Under the pieces are notes generated by a model, which was not told where the DNA came from, made no database searches, and saw nothing but the letters and a program-made list of their open reading frames with translations. Source: JBBTSB01 sp964355775 (GTDB taxonomy: Bacteria > Patescibacteriota > Minisyncoccia > 2-02-FULL-40-12 > IGHO2-01-FULL-4-A). From it: a stretch of 15,454 nt of DNA. Position numbers and translations under genes: made by a program. Positions 5,236-12,745 of this stretch are shown here, piece after piece. The stretch is taken from positions 1 through 15,454 of the forward strand of contig CAYHEP010000023.1 of the NCBI GenBank assembly GCA_964355775.1. Direction: 5' to 3'. Position 1 is the stretch's first letter. Each line of letters opens with the position of its first letter.

Positions 5236-5763
5236 TTATTTAGCTTGTAAACTTTGTAGTGCGCCAATCGTTGCTCGTGCAATATTGATCTTGTTACCGG
5301 TGCGCTCGATGAGCTTTGCGGTGATATTGGCGATACCGGAAAGCTTTGCGATTACTCGTACCGGACCCCCAGCTTTAACTCCGCTTCCCAAAGGAGCCGG
5401 TTTGATCATCACGACAGCGCTGTGGTATTTGAAATGCGCCTGATGCGGAATCGTGCCATTCACCAAAGGAACCCGGATGATGTTCTTTTTGGCTTTCTGG
5501 GTGGATTTCTGCATCGCCTGCTGGACATCGTGCCCCTGCGCGACGCCGACACCCACGCGTCCTTTCATATCTCCCACCACCATAGTCGCGCGGAAACTAA
5601 ACCGCTTGCCGCCCTTGGTGACACGGGCAACACGTGCCAAATCAAGCATCTTGGAGTCAAACTCCGATTGCTCTTTTGGAGCTCGATTGGGTCCGCGTCT
5701 ATCATTTCCGCGTCCCTTTCCACCTCCGCCGAACCGTTGTTTCTGTTGTTGATTTTGTTCCAT
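5236..5763 (-). CDS. rpsE: 30S ribosomal protein S5 (uS5)
   Basis: Small-subunit protein that shapes decoding accuracy and the mRNA entry site. The core is clear: RVTKGGKRFSFRATMVVGD (double-stranded RNA-binding-like domain), GRVGVGVAQGHDVQQAM, and the C-terminal GSGVKAGGPVRVIAKLSGI stretch. The N-terminal 35 residues are a lineage extension rich in Gln, Gly and Arg (QQQKQRFGGGGKGRGNDRRG), probably disordered and RNA-binding. Total 175 residues. A 29-base gap containing repeated TGATTAG-like words separates it from rplR. Confidence 0.96.
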   Translation of the reverse strand: MEQNQQQKQRFGGGGKGRGNDRRGPNRAPKEQSEFDSKMLDLARVARVTKGGKRFSFRATMVVGDMKGRVGVGVAQGHDVQQAMQKSTQKAKKNIIRVPLVNGTIPHQAHFKYHSAVVMIKPAPLGSGVKAGGPVRVIAKLSGIANITAKLIERTGNKINIARATIGALQSLQAK

Positions 5764-5792
5764 AATGTCTAATCAGCTAATCACCTAATAAC

Positions 5793-6098
5793 CTAGAACT
5801 CAAGCCCGCCTTTTCGCAACGCATCAGCAAATGCTTTCACATGACCATGGTACTGGTATCCTCCTCTATCAAAGACAATCTTTTTTATACCTGCTTCCTG
5901 TGCTTTTTTTGCCAACGCTGTTCCCACCGGTTCGGGCTTGCTTTTGGGACCCTTCGCGTTTGCAAGCGTTTTGCGTGCGGTGTCGTCGATCACTTGCGCT
6001 GAAATATATTGGTTGCTCCGAAATACAGCGACGCGAGGACGCTCCGCGGTACCGGAAATTTTCGCTCGTATTCGTTTGTGACGTATGGTGCGTTTCAT
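5793..6098 (-). CDS. rplR: 50S ribosomal protein L18 (uL18)
   Basis: Binds 5S rRNA and brings it into the large subunit with L5. The 101-residue product is short for the family (about 115-120) mainly at the N-terminus: it starts MKRTIRHKRIRAKISGTAERP directly before the conserved RPRVAVFRSNQYISAQVIDD. The C-terminal KKIVFDRGGYQYHGHVKAFADALRKGGLEF is canonical. The ATG at 6098 overlaps the rplF stop as ATGA, indicating coupling. Confidence 0.95.
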   Translation of the reverse strand: MKRTIRHKRIRAKISGTAERPRVAVFRSNQYISAQVIDDTARKTLANAKGPKSKPEPVGTALAKKAQEAGIKKIVFDRGGYQYHGHVKAFADALRKGGLEF

Positions 6099-6625
6099 GC
6101 CGTTGTTCCTGCGGCTTTCTTGCCGGCTTTACGATGAATGATCTCTTCGCGATATTTAATCCCACTTCCTTTATATGGCTCGGGCGGGCGGGCGGATCGG
6201 ATTTGCGCGGCAATATGCCCCACGGCCTCGCGGTCGGGACCCTCCACGGTAATACTGCTCTTTTCCACTTTGAACGTCACTCCGGGCAATGCTTTGATTA
6301 CCACGGGATTGCTGAACCCGAGGTTTAATTCAAGGGCGTCTCCTTTTACCTGTGCCTTGTATCCAACGCCATTGAAATCAAGGATTCTTTGAAATCCCTC
6401 GCTGACACCCTTGATCATATTGGCGGCAAGCGCACGTCCCAAACCCCAAAGTGCGGAATCATCGGACGCAACACGCAAGACACCGTCCTTCATTTCAAAT
6501 TTCATCGTATTCAGGAATTCCTTTTGTAATTCGCCTTTCGGACCTTTCACGATAAGCGAACTCCCGCTGATGATAACATCAACGCCGGCTGGAATCGCAA
6601 TTGGTTTTTTTCCTATTTTGCTCAT
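6095..6625 (-). CDS. rplF: 50S ribosomal protein L6 (uL6)
   Basis: Large-subunit protein near the sarcin-ricin loop and factor-binding site. MSKIGKKPIAIPAGV is the standard start, so ATG at 6625 is preferred to the upstream in-frame ATG at 6640. The duplicated L6 fold is visible, and the C-terminal signature GPDREAVGHIAAQIRSARPPEPYKG...GIKYREE is intact. Length 176 residues, normal. The start follows the rpsH stop as TAATATG. Confidence 0.96.
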   Translation of the reverse strand: MSKIGKKPIAIPAGVDVIISGSSLIVKGPKGELQKEFLNTMKFEMKDGVLRVASDDSALWGLGRALAANMIKGVSEGFQRILDFNGVGYKAQVKGDALELNLGFSNPVVIKALPGVTFKVEKSSITVEGPDREAVGHIAAQIRSARPPEPYKGSGIKYREEIIHRKAGKKAAGTTA

Positions 6626-6626
6626 A

Positions 6627-7025
6627 TTACCAAAGTTCAAATAACACTTCTCCGCCGACGCCCAACTTGCGCGCTTTAGTTCCCGTCATGACACCCTGCG
6701 ACGTGCTCACCAATGAAATGCCGAAACCGCTTTTTATGTTCTGCAACTCATGGGCGTGCGCATACATGCGACGAGACGGTTTTGAAACAAGACGTACGCC
6801 GTTGATAGCACCGATGCCGTCATGGTATTTCAGTGCGACATGCAGAAAAGGGAGCTCCGTTTTTCGGACAATGCTTTTCTTGGTCTCAACGCTTCCAACA
6901 AATCCCTCTTCTTGTAAAATAGTCGCAATCGCAAGCTTCATGTTTGAAAACGGAATCACCACATCGGTCTTTCCGACCGCTTGGGCATTTTTTATTTGAA
7001 CCAGCATGTTAGCAATGGGACTCAT
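6627..7025 (-). CDS. rpsH: 30S ribosomal protein S8 (uS8)
   Basis: Binds the central domain of 16S rRNA early in small-subunit assembly; in E. coli it also represses the spc operon at the L5 region, which cannot be judged here. MSPIANMLVQIKNAQAVGKT and the C-terminal signature VSTSQGVMTGTKARKLGVGGEVLFELW are diagnostic. Length 132 residues, normal. The start follows the S14 stop as TAATATG. Confidence 0.97.
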   Translation of the reverse strand: MSPIANMLVQIKNAQAVGKTDVVIPFSNMKLAIATILQEEGFVGSVETKKSIVRKTELPFLHVALKYHDGIGAINGVRLVSKPSRRMYAHAHELQNIKSGFGISLVSTSQGVMTGTKARKLGVGGEVLFELW

Positions 7026-7026
7026 A

Positions 7027-7212
7027 TTACCAGGATGATTTTTGAACCCCCGGAAGCAAGCCGTCGGTGGCGAGCTCTCTGAAGTGGATGCGGCATAAAC
7101 CGAATTTTCTCATAAAGCCATGCTTGCGACCGCATAGAAAACAACGGTTAACGATACGCGTTGAAAACTTGGGTTTCTTATTGGATCGTGCAATGGTTGA
7201 TGTTTTCGCCAT
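7027..7212 (-). CDS. rpsN: 30S ribosomal protein S14, short zinc type (uS14)
   Basis: A 61-residue zinc-ribbon form of S14 of the small-subunit head. The start MAKTSTIARSNKKPKFSTR at 7212 is standard; an ORF extension upstream to 7281 is rejected. The ribbon is Cys24-x2-Cys27, then Cys40-x2-His43: the usual fourth cysteine (CRICFRE) is histidine (CRIHFRE), confirmed in the codons (CAC). A CCCH zinc site is still plausible. The C-terminus GLLPGVQKSSW is canonical. It sits between L5 and S8 as in the spc operon, with TAATATG junctions on both sides. Confidence 0.95.
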   Translation of the reverse strand: MAKTSTIARSNKKPKFSTRIVNRCFLCGRKHGFMRKFGLCRIHFRELATDGLLPGVQKSSW

Positions 7213-7213
7213 A

Positions 7214-7762
7214 TTATTTGTCGCGCAATGGAAATCCGAATGCCTTGAGCAACGCGGTTCCTTTCTCGCGCGACCCTGCATTGGTTACCACCGTGATTTC
7301 CAACCCAAAAATATCCTTCAAGGTTTCATAGCTCACTTCCGGAAACATATTGCTCTCTTTGATGCCGATGCTGAAATTGCCCTTCTCGTCAAACGAAGTG
7401 GGAGATAGTCCCTGAAAGTCCCGCGAACGGGGCAATGCGATGGAAACGAGCCTATCTATAAAATCATACATTCGCGTTCCCCGCAAGGTCACCGCGAATC
7501 CGATCGGTAAACCTTCACGCACTTTAAAACCCGCGATTGATTTCTTGGATTTTCGTACCGACGGTTTTTGACCAGTGATTTTTGCGATGTCAGCCTCGAT
7601 CTTTTCGATCAACTTCGTGTCTTTGGCGATTGCGGCGCGTCCATAGCCAACATTCACGACCACTTTTTCGATCTTTGGTATCGCACTGACATTTTTGAAC
7701 GCAAACTGCTTCTGCATGGCAGGGATGATCGTTTTTCGGTATTGTTCCAGTAAACGTTGCAT
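7214..7762 (-). CDS. rplE: 50S ribosomal protein L5 (uL5)
   Basis: Binds 5S rRNA and contacts the P-site tRNA at the central protuberance. Start at 7762 (MQRLLEQYRKTIIPAMQKQF) matches the family; the longer open frame upstream overlaps L24. Canonical segments are NVSAIPKIEKVVVNVG, ITGQKPSVRKSKKSIAGFKVREGLPIG, the FIDRLVSIALPRSRDFQG region and the C-terminal GLEITVVTNAGSREKGTALLKAFGFPLR. Length 182 residues, normal. Four bases separate it from the rplX stop. Confidence 0.97.
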   Translation of the reverse strand: MQRLLEQYRKTIIPAMQKQFAFKNVSAIPKIEKVVVNVGYGRAAIAKDTKLIEKIEADIAKITGQKPSVRKSKKSIAGFKVREGLPIGFAVTLRGTRMYDFIDRLVSIALPRSRDFQGLSPTSFDEKGNFSIGIKESNMFPEVSYETLKDIFGLEITVVTNAGSREKGTALLKAFGFPLRDK

Positions 7763-7766
7763 GGTG

Positions 7767-8066
7767 TTATAGTTCTGCGTTACATTTTTTACATACTCTG
7801 ATTTTCTTGTCGCCGACTTCCTGACGCCCAACGCGTGTCGGCTTTCCGCATTTCGGACATACCAGCTGTACATTTGAACTGTCTACGGCGCGCTCTTTGG
7901 TAAGTATTTGTCCTTTTTGCCCTTGCTTGCGCGCTCTTTGGTGCTTTTTCACTGTGTTCAGTCCCTCTACGACAACCTTGGTATCCAAAACTGCGCTAAT
8001 TTTACCCGTCTTTCCACGGTCCTTTCCGATCAGCATGATTACATTGTCGCCTTTTTTGATTTTCAT
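7767..8066 (-). CDS. rplX: 50S ribosomal protein L24 (uL24)
   Basis: Assembly-initiating protein near the exit tunnel. The KOW motif is at the N-terminus (KIKKGDNVIMLIGKDRGKTGK). The C-terminal part holds two CxxC pairs (VCPKCGKPTRVG and VCKKCNAEL), consistent with a zinc ribbon. Length 99 residues, normal. The spacer from rplN is 9 bases and contains GAAAG directly before the ATG. Confidence 0.96.
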   Translation of the reverse strand: MKIKKGDNVIMLIGKDRGKTGKISAVLDTKVVVEGLNTVKKHQRARKQGQKGQILTKERAVDSSNVQLVCPKCGKPTRVGRQEVGDKKIRVCKKCNAEL

Positions 8067-8075
8067 CTTTCAAAG

Positions 8076-8441
8076 TTAAACAATCTCTTGAGCTAAACTG
8101 GCGATGGTGTTAAATCCTCTTTCTTTGATCTCTCTCGGAATCGGTCCAAAAATACGTCCGCCCTTTGGCTCGATACCATCTAAAATCACTACGGCATTTT
8201 CATCAAATCTGATATAGCTTCCGTCTTTGCGTCTGAAATTGTTGCGCTGGCGCACCACGACGGCTTTTACGACATCCTTTTTCTTTACGGCTTTTCGCGG
8301 CTCGGCAATCTTAACGGAGCACACAACCACATCGCCCAACTGGGCGTAACGCCGACGTGAACCGCCTAGCACCTTGATGAGGCCTACTCGTTTGGCACCG
8401 CTGTTATCCGCTACATTGAGAATACTGCGTAGTTGAAGCAT
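8076..8441 (-). CDS. rplN: 50S ribosomal protein L14 (uL14)
   Basis: Large-subunit interface protein that forms intersubunit bridges and is the docking site for silencing factor RsfS. MLQLRSILNVADNSGAKRVG is diagnostic, as is the C-terminal RIFGPIPREIKERGFNTIASLAQEIV. Length 121 residues, normal. The start follows the rpsQ stop as TAACATG (one-base spacer). Confidence 0.98.
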   Translation of the reverse strand: MLQLRSILNVADNSGAKRVGLIKVLGGSRRRYAQLGDVVVCSVKIAEPRKAVKKKDVVKAVVVRQRNNFRRKDGSYIRFDENAVVILDGIEPKGGRIFGPIPREIKERGFNTIASLAQEIV

Positions 8442-8442
8442 G

Positions 8443-8694
8443 TTATTGTTTTTCTAAAATTATCCAGCGCTTTTCTTTAGACATCGGCTTTGTTTCTTGC
8501 ATGACAACCTTGTCTCCCGTATGATACGCACCGGATTCGTCGTGCGCTTTGAATCGTTTCGTAACTTTGTAATACTTTTTGTATTTGGGATGCTTTTTCA
8601 ACCGCGTCACGGCGACGACAACCGTCTTTTGCATTTTGTCGGAAACAACCGTTCCTTTCAGAGTTCGTATTTTTTTATTGATGGGCTCGTTCAT
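8443..8694 (-). CDS. rpsQ: 30S ribosomal protein S17 (uS17)
   Basis: Primary 16S rRNA-binding protein of the small-subunit body. The OB-fold signature is present: GTVVSDKMQKTVVVAV, then HPKYKKYYKVTKRFKAHDE, then GDKVVMQETKPMSKEKRWIILEK. Length 83 residues, normal. Its first 20 bases overlap the 3' end of rpmC in another frame, so initiation is likely coupled; no Shine-Dalgarno sequence precedes the ATG. Confidence 0.97.
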   Translation of the reverse strand: MNEPINKKIRTLKGTVVSDKMQKTVVVAVTRLKKHPKYKKYYKVTKRFKAHDESGAYHTGDKVVMQETKPMSKEKRWIILEKQ

Positions 8695-8866
8695 ATAATA
8701 GTGTTTTTATGCGTGCGATGGTCCGTTTTGCAATGCCAAGCTCATGTGTCTTTTTCAGTGTTTTGCTCTGGCGTTCAAAGGAAAGTTTGCCGAGTTTTAC
8801 CTGGTACTCTTTGAGCAACTCCTCAAGTTCGCTCTTGTCTTTGTTTTTTATGTCGGCGATTTTCAT
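8675..8866 (-). CDS. rpmC: 50S ribosomal protein L29 (uL29)
   Basis: Small two-helix protein at the exit tunnel rim, part of the docking site for trigger factor and SRP. MKIADIKNKDKSELEELLKEYQ and the later KTHELGIAKRTIARIKTLL match the family. Length 63 residues, normal. Two bases separate it from the rplP stop. Confidence 0.95.
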   Translation of the reverse strand: MKIADIKNKDKSELEELLKEYQVKLGKLSFERQSKTLKKTHELGIAKRTIARIKTLLYERAHQ

Positions 8867-8868
8867 AT

Positions 8869-9273
8869 TTATTTTTTTATAAACCGTGTTTTCACCGGCA
8901 ATTTATGCGCTGCCAATCGGAATGCTTCGCGCGCCACCGCTTCCGTTACGCCATCCATTTCAAATAGAATTCTTCCCGCTTCAATCGGAGCCACAAAATG
9001 CGAAAGTGATCCGGCTCCTCCGCCCATGCCCACTTCCGCTCCTTTTTGCGTCCGTGGTTTATCCGGAAATACACGGATCCATAACTTACCTCCACGCTGG
9101 ATCGAATGTGAAATGGCGCGACGCGCTGATTCAATCTGCGATGACTTGATCCAAAGCGATTCGATGGACTTTAATCCGTAACTTCCAAAACTCAAGTAAT
9201 ACCCGCGCGTAGCGGCACGCTTCATGCTTCCTTTATGTACCTTGCGGTGTTGTATACGTTTAGGCTGTAGCAT
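8869..9273 (-). CDS. rplP: 50S ribosomal protein L16 (uL16)
   Basis: Organises the A-site finger and peptidyl-transferase region. Conserved blocks: PKRIQHRKVHKGSMKRAATRG, GSYGLKSIESLWI, QIESARRAISHSIQRGGKLWIRVFPDKP, and GRILFEMDGV. Length 134 residues, normal. The start follows the rpsC stop as TAATATG. Confidence 0.97.
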   Translation of the reverse strand: MLQPKRIQHRKVHKGSMKRAATRGYYLSFGSYGLKSIESLWIKSSQIESARRAISHSIQRGGKLWIRVFPDKPRTQKGAEVGMGGGAGSLSHFVAPIEAGRILFEMDGVTEAVAREAFRLAAHKLPVKTRFIKK

Positions 9274-9274
9274 A

Positions 9275-9910
9275 TTAGTCGAATTTCATTCCTTTGTAAA
9301 TCCATACCTTGATACCGACCGTGCCGTATGTCGTAAAGGCGGTTGCGCGTGCAAAATCAATATCCGCACGTAAGGTCTGCAATGGCAGACTTCCTTCTTC
9401 CAAATGCTCGGTGCGTGCGATCTCGTTTCCATCCAATCTGCCCGAAAGGTACACCTTGGCTCCTTTGACATTGCGGTTCGCCATGATTTTCGCCAATGAT
9501 TGTTTCAACAGACGGCGATACTGCATGCGCTTTTCAATCTGTTCCGCCATGGATTCCGCCATGATGGTGGCGGAGCTCTCCGGACTTTTGACTTCCTGAA
9601 TATCAACACGGATGGCCGTTTTTCTTTTTACCAATCGCTGAATGGATTTCTTAAGTTCTTCAACTCCGGTTCCTGCACGTCCTATGATAAGTCCGGGGCG
9701 AGCCGTGTTGATGATAACAGAAAGCACATCGGGACTGCGCTCAATATCCACGCGATCCACGCTCATGCCTTTCAGTTTCTTATGCAAATAGGTACGAATC
9801 GATAAATCTTCTTTTAAAAATGCGGGGTATTTGCGCGTGCTAAACCACTTGGATCGCCAATCCTTGGAAACCGTAATGCGATGTGAAATTGGTGAAATTT
9901 TTTGACCCAT
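9275..9910 (-). CDS. rpsC: 30S ribosomal protein S3 (uS3)
   Basis: Small-subunit head protein lining the mRNA entry tunnel. MGQKISPISHRITVSKDWRS is the standard start. The KH domain GxxG loop is IIGRAGTGVEELKKSI (GRAG at 77-80). The C-terminal domain carries NVKGAKVYLSGRLDGNEIARTE and ends in GTVGIKVWIYKG. Length 211 residues, normal. Three bases separate it from the rplV stop. Confidence 0.97.
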   Translation of the reverse strand: MGQKISPISHRITVSKDWRSKWFSTRKYPAFLKEDLSIRTYLHKKLKGMSVDRVDIERSPDVLSVIINTARPGLIIGRAGTGVEELKKSIQRLVKRKTAIRVDIQEVKSPESSATIMAESMAEQIEKRMQYRRLLKQSLAKIMANRNVKGAKVYLSGRLDGNEIARTEHLEEGSLPLQTLRADIDFARATAFTTYGTVGIKVWIYKGMKFD

Positions 9911-9913
9911 AAA

Positions 9914-10402
9914 TTATATTGATTTGCGCTGGAACAGTCGCTTGGTAAATTTTTTCACTGCTCCTTCTTTTTTGCCCAATTCTTTTTGGGCTTCAAATTT
10001 ATTTTCTTTTTCAAACTTCTTTTCTTCAACAACTTCTTTTTTAATTTTTTTCTCGGACTTCATACCCGGGACTTTTTCTACCAAAATAATCGTGACGTGG
10101 CTGGTGCGTTTTGCCAGCGGCGAAACGGATCCGAATCCCTTTGGTTCGAATCGCTTCAACACCGGACCGCCGTTTACCATTACATCTTTGATCTTCATGT
10201 TGTCGCGTACGAGGCCGAAATTGTTTTCGGCGTTTGCCAGCGCGGAATCTAGCAATTTTTCAAGCGGTCTCGAAGAACGTTTGGGAAAATAGTGAAGCTG
10301 GTCCTTCGCTTTCACCGCATCAAAACCCTTCATGACATTCGCCATGAGGCGGACTTTTCGGGGGGCTATGCGAAGTGAGCTAAGATGTGCGGTAACAATC
10401 AT
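9914..10402 (-). CDS. rplV: 50S ribosomal protein L22 (uL22) with charged C-terminal extension
   Basis: Lines the nascent-peptide exit tunnel. The L22 core is residues 1-113: LRIAPRKVRLMANVMKG at the start, KLLDSALANAENN in the middle, RTSHVTIILVEK at the end of the beta hairpin region. About 50 further residues are almost all Lys and Glu (SEKKIKKEVVEEKKFEKEN), unlike the E. coli protein of 110 residues; such tails are seen in CPR ribosomal proteins. The start overlaps the rpsS stop as ATGA. Confidence 0.95.
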   Translation of the reverse strand: MIVTAHLSSLRIAPRKVRLMANVMKGFDAVKAKDQLHYFPKRSSRPLEKLLDSALANAENNFGLVRDNMKIKDVMVNGGPVLKRFEPKGFGSVSPLAKRTSHVTIILVEKVPGMKSEKKIKKEVVEEKKFEKENKFEAQKELGKKEGAVKKFTKRLFQRKSI

Positions 10403-10740
10403 GGCTTTTTCTCTGGTTCAACTTTAGCTGCTTTTGCGGCATCAATCTCCTTTTGTTTCGCGGCTGCTTCGATTTCTTTTTGCATGCGTCCTCCGTGGCG
10501 CGAAAACTTACGAGTCGGCGAAAACTCTCCCAGTTTATGCCCCACCATATCTTCCGTTACGAAGACCGGCAGATGGGTTTTACCATTATGAACACCAAAT
10601 GTCAATCCCAGCATCACCGGCGTGATCGTTGACGCGCGTGACCACGTCTTGATGATCGTCTTATCGCCTTTTCTTACCTTTCCTACCTTGATGAGGAGCT
10701 TTGGGTCTACAAATATTCCTTTTTTTATTGATCTGCTCAT
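10399..10740 (-). CDS. rpsS: 30S ribosomal protein S19 (uS19) with C-terminal extension
   Basis: Small-subunit head protein that with S13 contacts the A-site tRNA. MSRSIKKGIFVDPKLL and TWSRASTITPVMLGLTFGVHNGKTHLPVFVTEDMVGHKLGEFSPTRKF regions are diagnostic. Residues about 92-113 are an added Lys/Ala/Glu tail (KEIDAAKAAKVEPEKKP). The start follows the L2 stop as TAATATG. Confidence 0.97.
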   Translation of the reverse strand: MSRSIKKGIFVDPKLLIKVGKVRKGDKTIIKTWSRASTITPVMLGLTFGVHNGKTHLPVFVTEDMVGHKLGEFSPTRKFSRHGGRMQKEIEAAAKQKEIDAAKAAKVEPEKKP

Positions 10741-10741
10741 A

Positions 10742-11569
10742 TTATTTCTTTCTTCGTTTTACGATAAAAATACGCGACTTTTTCTTTGGATTCCTTGTCT
10801 TTCCGCCAATAGCGATTTTGCCCCACGGAGTTTTCGGATGCTTCAAACCGATGCCTTGCCGTCCTTCGCCACCGCCATGCGGATGGTCCACCGGATTCAT
10901 CGCACTTCCGCGAACCTGCGGACGCACTCCTTTGTGGCGCTGTCGTCCCGCTTTTCCCATATTAATGGAGCTGTGCTCGATATTGGACAGACGTCCCAGC
11001 GAAGCCATGACGTCGCCATGGAACCGGCGAACCTCGGATGATGGCATCACGACCTGCACGTATTGACCCTCATGCGCGAGCACCGTGGCTCCCATGCCTG
11101 CGGAACGTACGATCTGTCCTCCCTTTCCGGGGTGCAATTCGATATTGTGGATGATGGATCCCTGCGGAATGTTTCGCAGTTTCATCCGATTCCCGGGCTC
11201 GAGGCTCGTTTTATCGGAAGTCGTGACTGCATTGCCCGGCGCCAATCCGTCCGGCGCCAAAATATACCGCTTTTCTCCGTCTGTATAATGCAAGCGAGCG
11301 ATACGTGTCGTACGGTTTGGATCATACTCGATGGAAAACACTGTTGCTGGTATGTTCATTTTTTCCTGCTTAAAATCAATCATGCGATATGAGCGTTTTT
11401 CGCCTCCGCCTTTGTGGCGCGTGGTGATGCGCCCTCGGTTGTTGCGTCCAACCGAACGCTGAAATCCCGACGTCAAAGATTTCAACGGCGTCGTTATCGT
11501 GATATTGGAAAAATCATATCCCTGCATTTGGCGTCGTGATGGAGTTGTGGGTTTGTAATTCTTTGGCAT
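10742..11569 (-). CDS. rplB: 50S ribosomal protein L2 (uL2)
   Basis: Needed for subunit association and peptidyl-transferase activity. The 275-residue product has the OB and SH3-like domains and the signature NPVDHPHGGGEG (225-236), including His229, the residue reported essential for activity in bacteria. RHKGGGEKRSYR (51-62) is also canonical. Ten bases separate it from rplW. Confidence 0.98.
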   Translation of the reverse strand: MPKNYKPTTPSRRQMQGYDFSNITITTPLKSLTSGFQRSVGRNNRGRITTRHKGGGEKRSYRMIDFKQEKMNIPATVFSIEYDPNRTTRIARLHYTDGEKRYILAPDGLAPGNAVTTSDKTSLEPGNRMKLRNIPQGSIIHNIELHPGKGGQIVRSAGMGATVLAHEGQYVQVVMPSSEVRRFHGDVMASLGRLSNIEHSSINMGKAGRQRHKGVRPQVRGSAMNPVDHPHGGGEGRQGIGLKHPKTPWGKIAIGGKTRNPKKKSRIFIVKRRKK

Positions 11570-11579
11570 GGTTGTATGA

Positions 11580-11954
11580 TTACGCCACGATATCGATCTT
11601 TGATCCTTCCTTTAGCGTGACGACCGCTTTCTTGTAGCCTGACTTTACGCCCTGATGCCGTCCCACCTGTCGAACTTTCGATGGCATGTGCAATACGTGC
11701 ACGTTTGCAACGTCAACATGGTACATCGTCTCAACGGCTTGTTTTACGGCAGTCTTGCCGGCGTCCTTGGCAATCCGAAACACGTACTTTCTGACTGCAT
11801 TTCCCAATCCCGCTTTTTCCGTTACATGCGGACCAAAAATAACACGGTACGATACGGCATCGCCACGTTTCGGAACTGAAGCAGACGGTGCGGATGCAAC
11901 CGTTTCTTTTTTGTCTTTTTCGATATCCTTTTTTTTCTTGCTGAAAATACCCAT
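11580..11954 (-). CDS. rplW: 50S ribosomal protein L23 (uL23) with N-terminal extension
   Basis: Exit-tunnel protein that docks trigger factor and SRP. The core starts near residue 35 (YRVIFGPHVTEKAGLGNAVRKYVFRIAKDAGKTAVKQAVETMY) and includes the flexible RNA-binding loop (SKVRQVGRHQGVKSGYKKAVVTL). The first 30 or so residues (GIFSKKKKDIEKDKKETVAS) are a Lys-rich extension absent in E. coli. Length 124. The ATG lies 2 bases after the rplD stop once the artificial gap is resolved. Confidence 0.96.
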   Translation of the reverse strand: MGIFSKKKKDIEKDKKETVASAPSASVPKRGDAVSYRVIFGPHVTEKAGLGNAVRKYVFRIAKDAGKTAVKQAVETMYHVDVANVHVLHMPSKVRQVGRHQGVKSGYKKAVVTLKEGSKIDIVA

Positions 11955-11956
11955 GG

Positions 11957-12744
11957 TTACTTTATAACGCTGAAAATCCGGCTCATCACCGGAATTGCAT
12001 CTTTCGACATTATCAAATANNNNNNNNNNNNNNNNNNNNNNNNNNNNNNNNNNNNNNNNNNNNNNNNNNNNNNNNNNNNNNNNNNNNNNNNNNNNNNNNN
12101 NNNNNNNNNNNNNNNNNNNTAACGCTGAAAATCCGGCTCATCACCGGAATTGCATCTTTCGACATTATCAAATATTTGCTGGTCATCATGTCCTTTACGT
12201 TCAAGCTCGCGGCATCGGTAATTTCAGTTCTGGAAATATTGCGCAATGCACGCTCTACGGAACGGTCTTTAGCCGGAGTCACAATCAGTGACGAAGAAAG
12301 GATCTTGAGGTTTTTGAGCATCAACGTGCCAGCTTTCGTTTTGGGCTCCTGAAATAGTATTGAATCGAGTAGTAACAACTGTCCGTCCCGAAGCTTTGAA
12401 GAAAGCACCATCGCGAGCGCTTTTCGAAACAGCTTTCGGTTGACCTTTTTTGAAAAATTTCTTTCTTTGGTGGGACCAAACGCCACGCCACCGCCCTTCC
12501 AGATCGGCGAACGGATCGAAGCATGTCGAGCGCGTCCCGTGCCTTTTTGTTTCCACGGTTTTTTGCCACCACCGCGGACATCTCCGCGTCCTTTGGTATG
12601 GGCGATCGTCTTTCGGGCGTTGGAAATCTGCGCTTGCACCACCTCATGTACCACATCAGCGCTGAATGGAACATCGAAAAGCTCGGGCGGAATTTCCGCC
12701 ATGCCGATCTGTTCGCCCTGCTGATTGTAGAGTGTAGTTTCCAT
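11957..12744 (-). CDS. rplD: 50S ribosomal protein L4 (uL4), interrupted only by an assembly gap
   Basis: Large-subunit protein with a tunnel loop; in E. coli it also autoregulates the S10 operon. METTLYNQQGEQIG starts at 12744. The loop is KGRGDVRGGGKKPWKQKGTGRARHASIRSPIW (51-82) followed by GGVAFGP. As printed, the frame runs into 100 Ns after residue 208 and then into a wrong frame. Removing one of the two identical 55-base contig ends plus the Ns (155 bases) leaves 633 bases, exactly 210 codons plus TAA at 11959-11957, ending RIFSVIK. So the gene is intact in the genome. The start follows the rplC stop as TAACATG. Confidence 0.93.
11965..12019. repeat. Left copy of a 55-base duplicated contig end
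   Basis: Bases 11965-12019 are identical to 12120-12174. The copy ends on the last base before the Ns. It encodes the C-terminal end of L4 and is best explained as assembly overlap, not a genomic repeat. Confidence 0.95.
12020..12119. other. Assembly gap of exactly 100 N
   Basis: A run of exactly 100 Ns, the usual placeholder for a gap of unknown length. Both flanks end in the same 55 bases, and L4 is complete when they are merged, so no sequence appears to be missing. Confidence 0.98.
12120..12174. repeat. Right copy of the 55-base duplicated contig end
   Basis: Starts on the first base after the Ns and is identical to 11965-12019. Overlap of 55 bases equals a common de Bruijn graph k-mer size. 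Confidence 0.95.
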
Positions 12745-12745
12745 G

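Noticed and set aside
12013..12123. Apparent truncation and frameshift of L4 at its C-terminus
   Set aside because: It arises from the Ns plus a duplicated 55-base contig end; the collapsed sequence restores a normal 210-residue protein.
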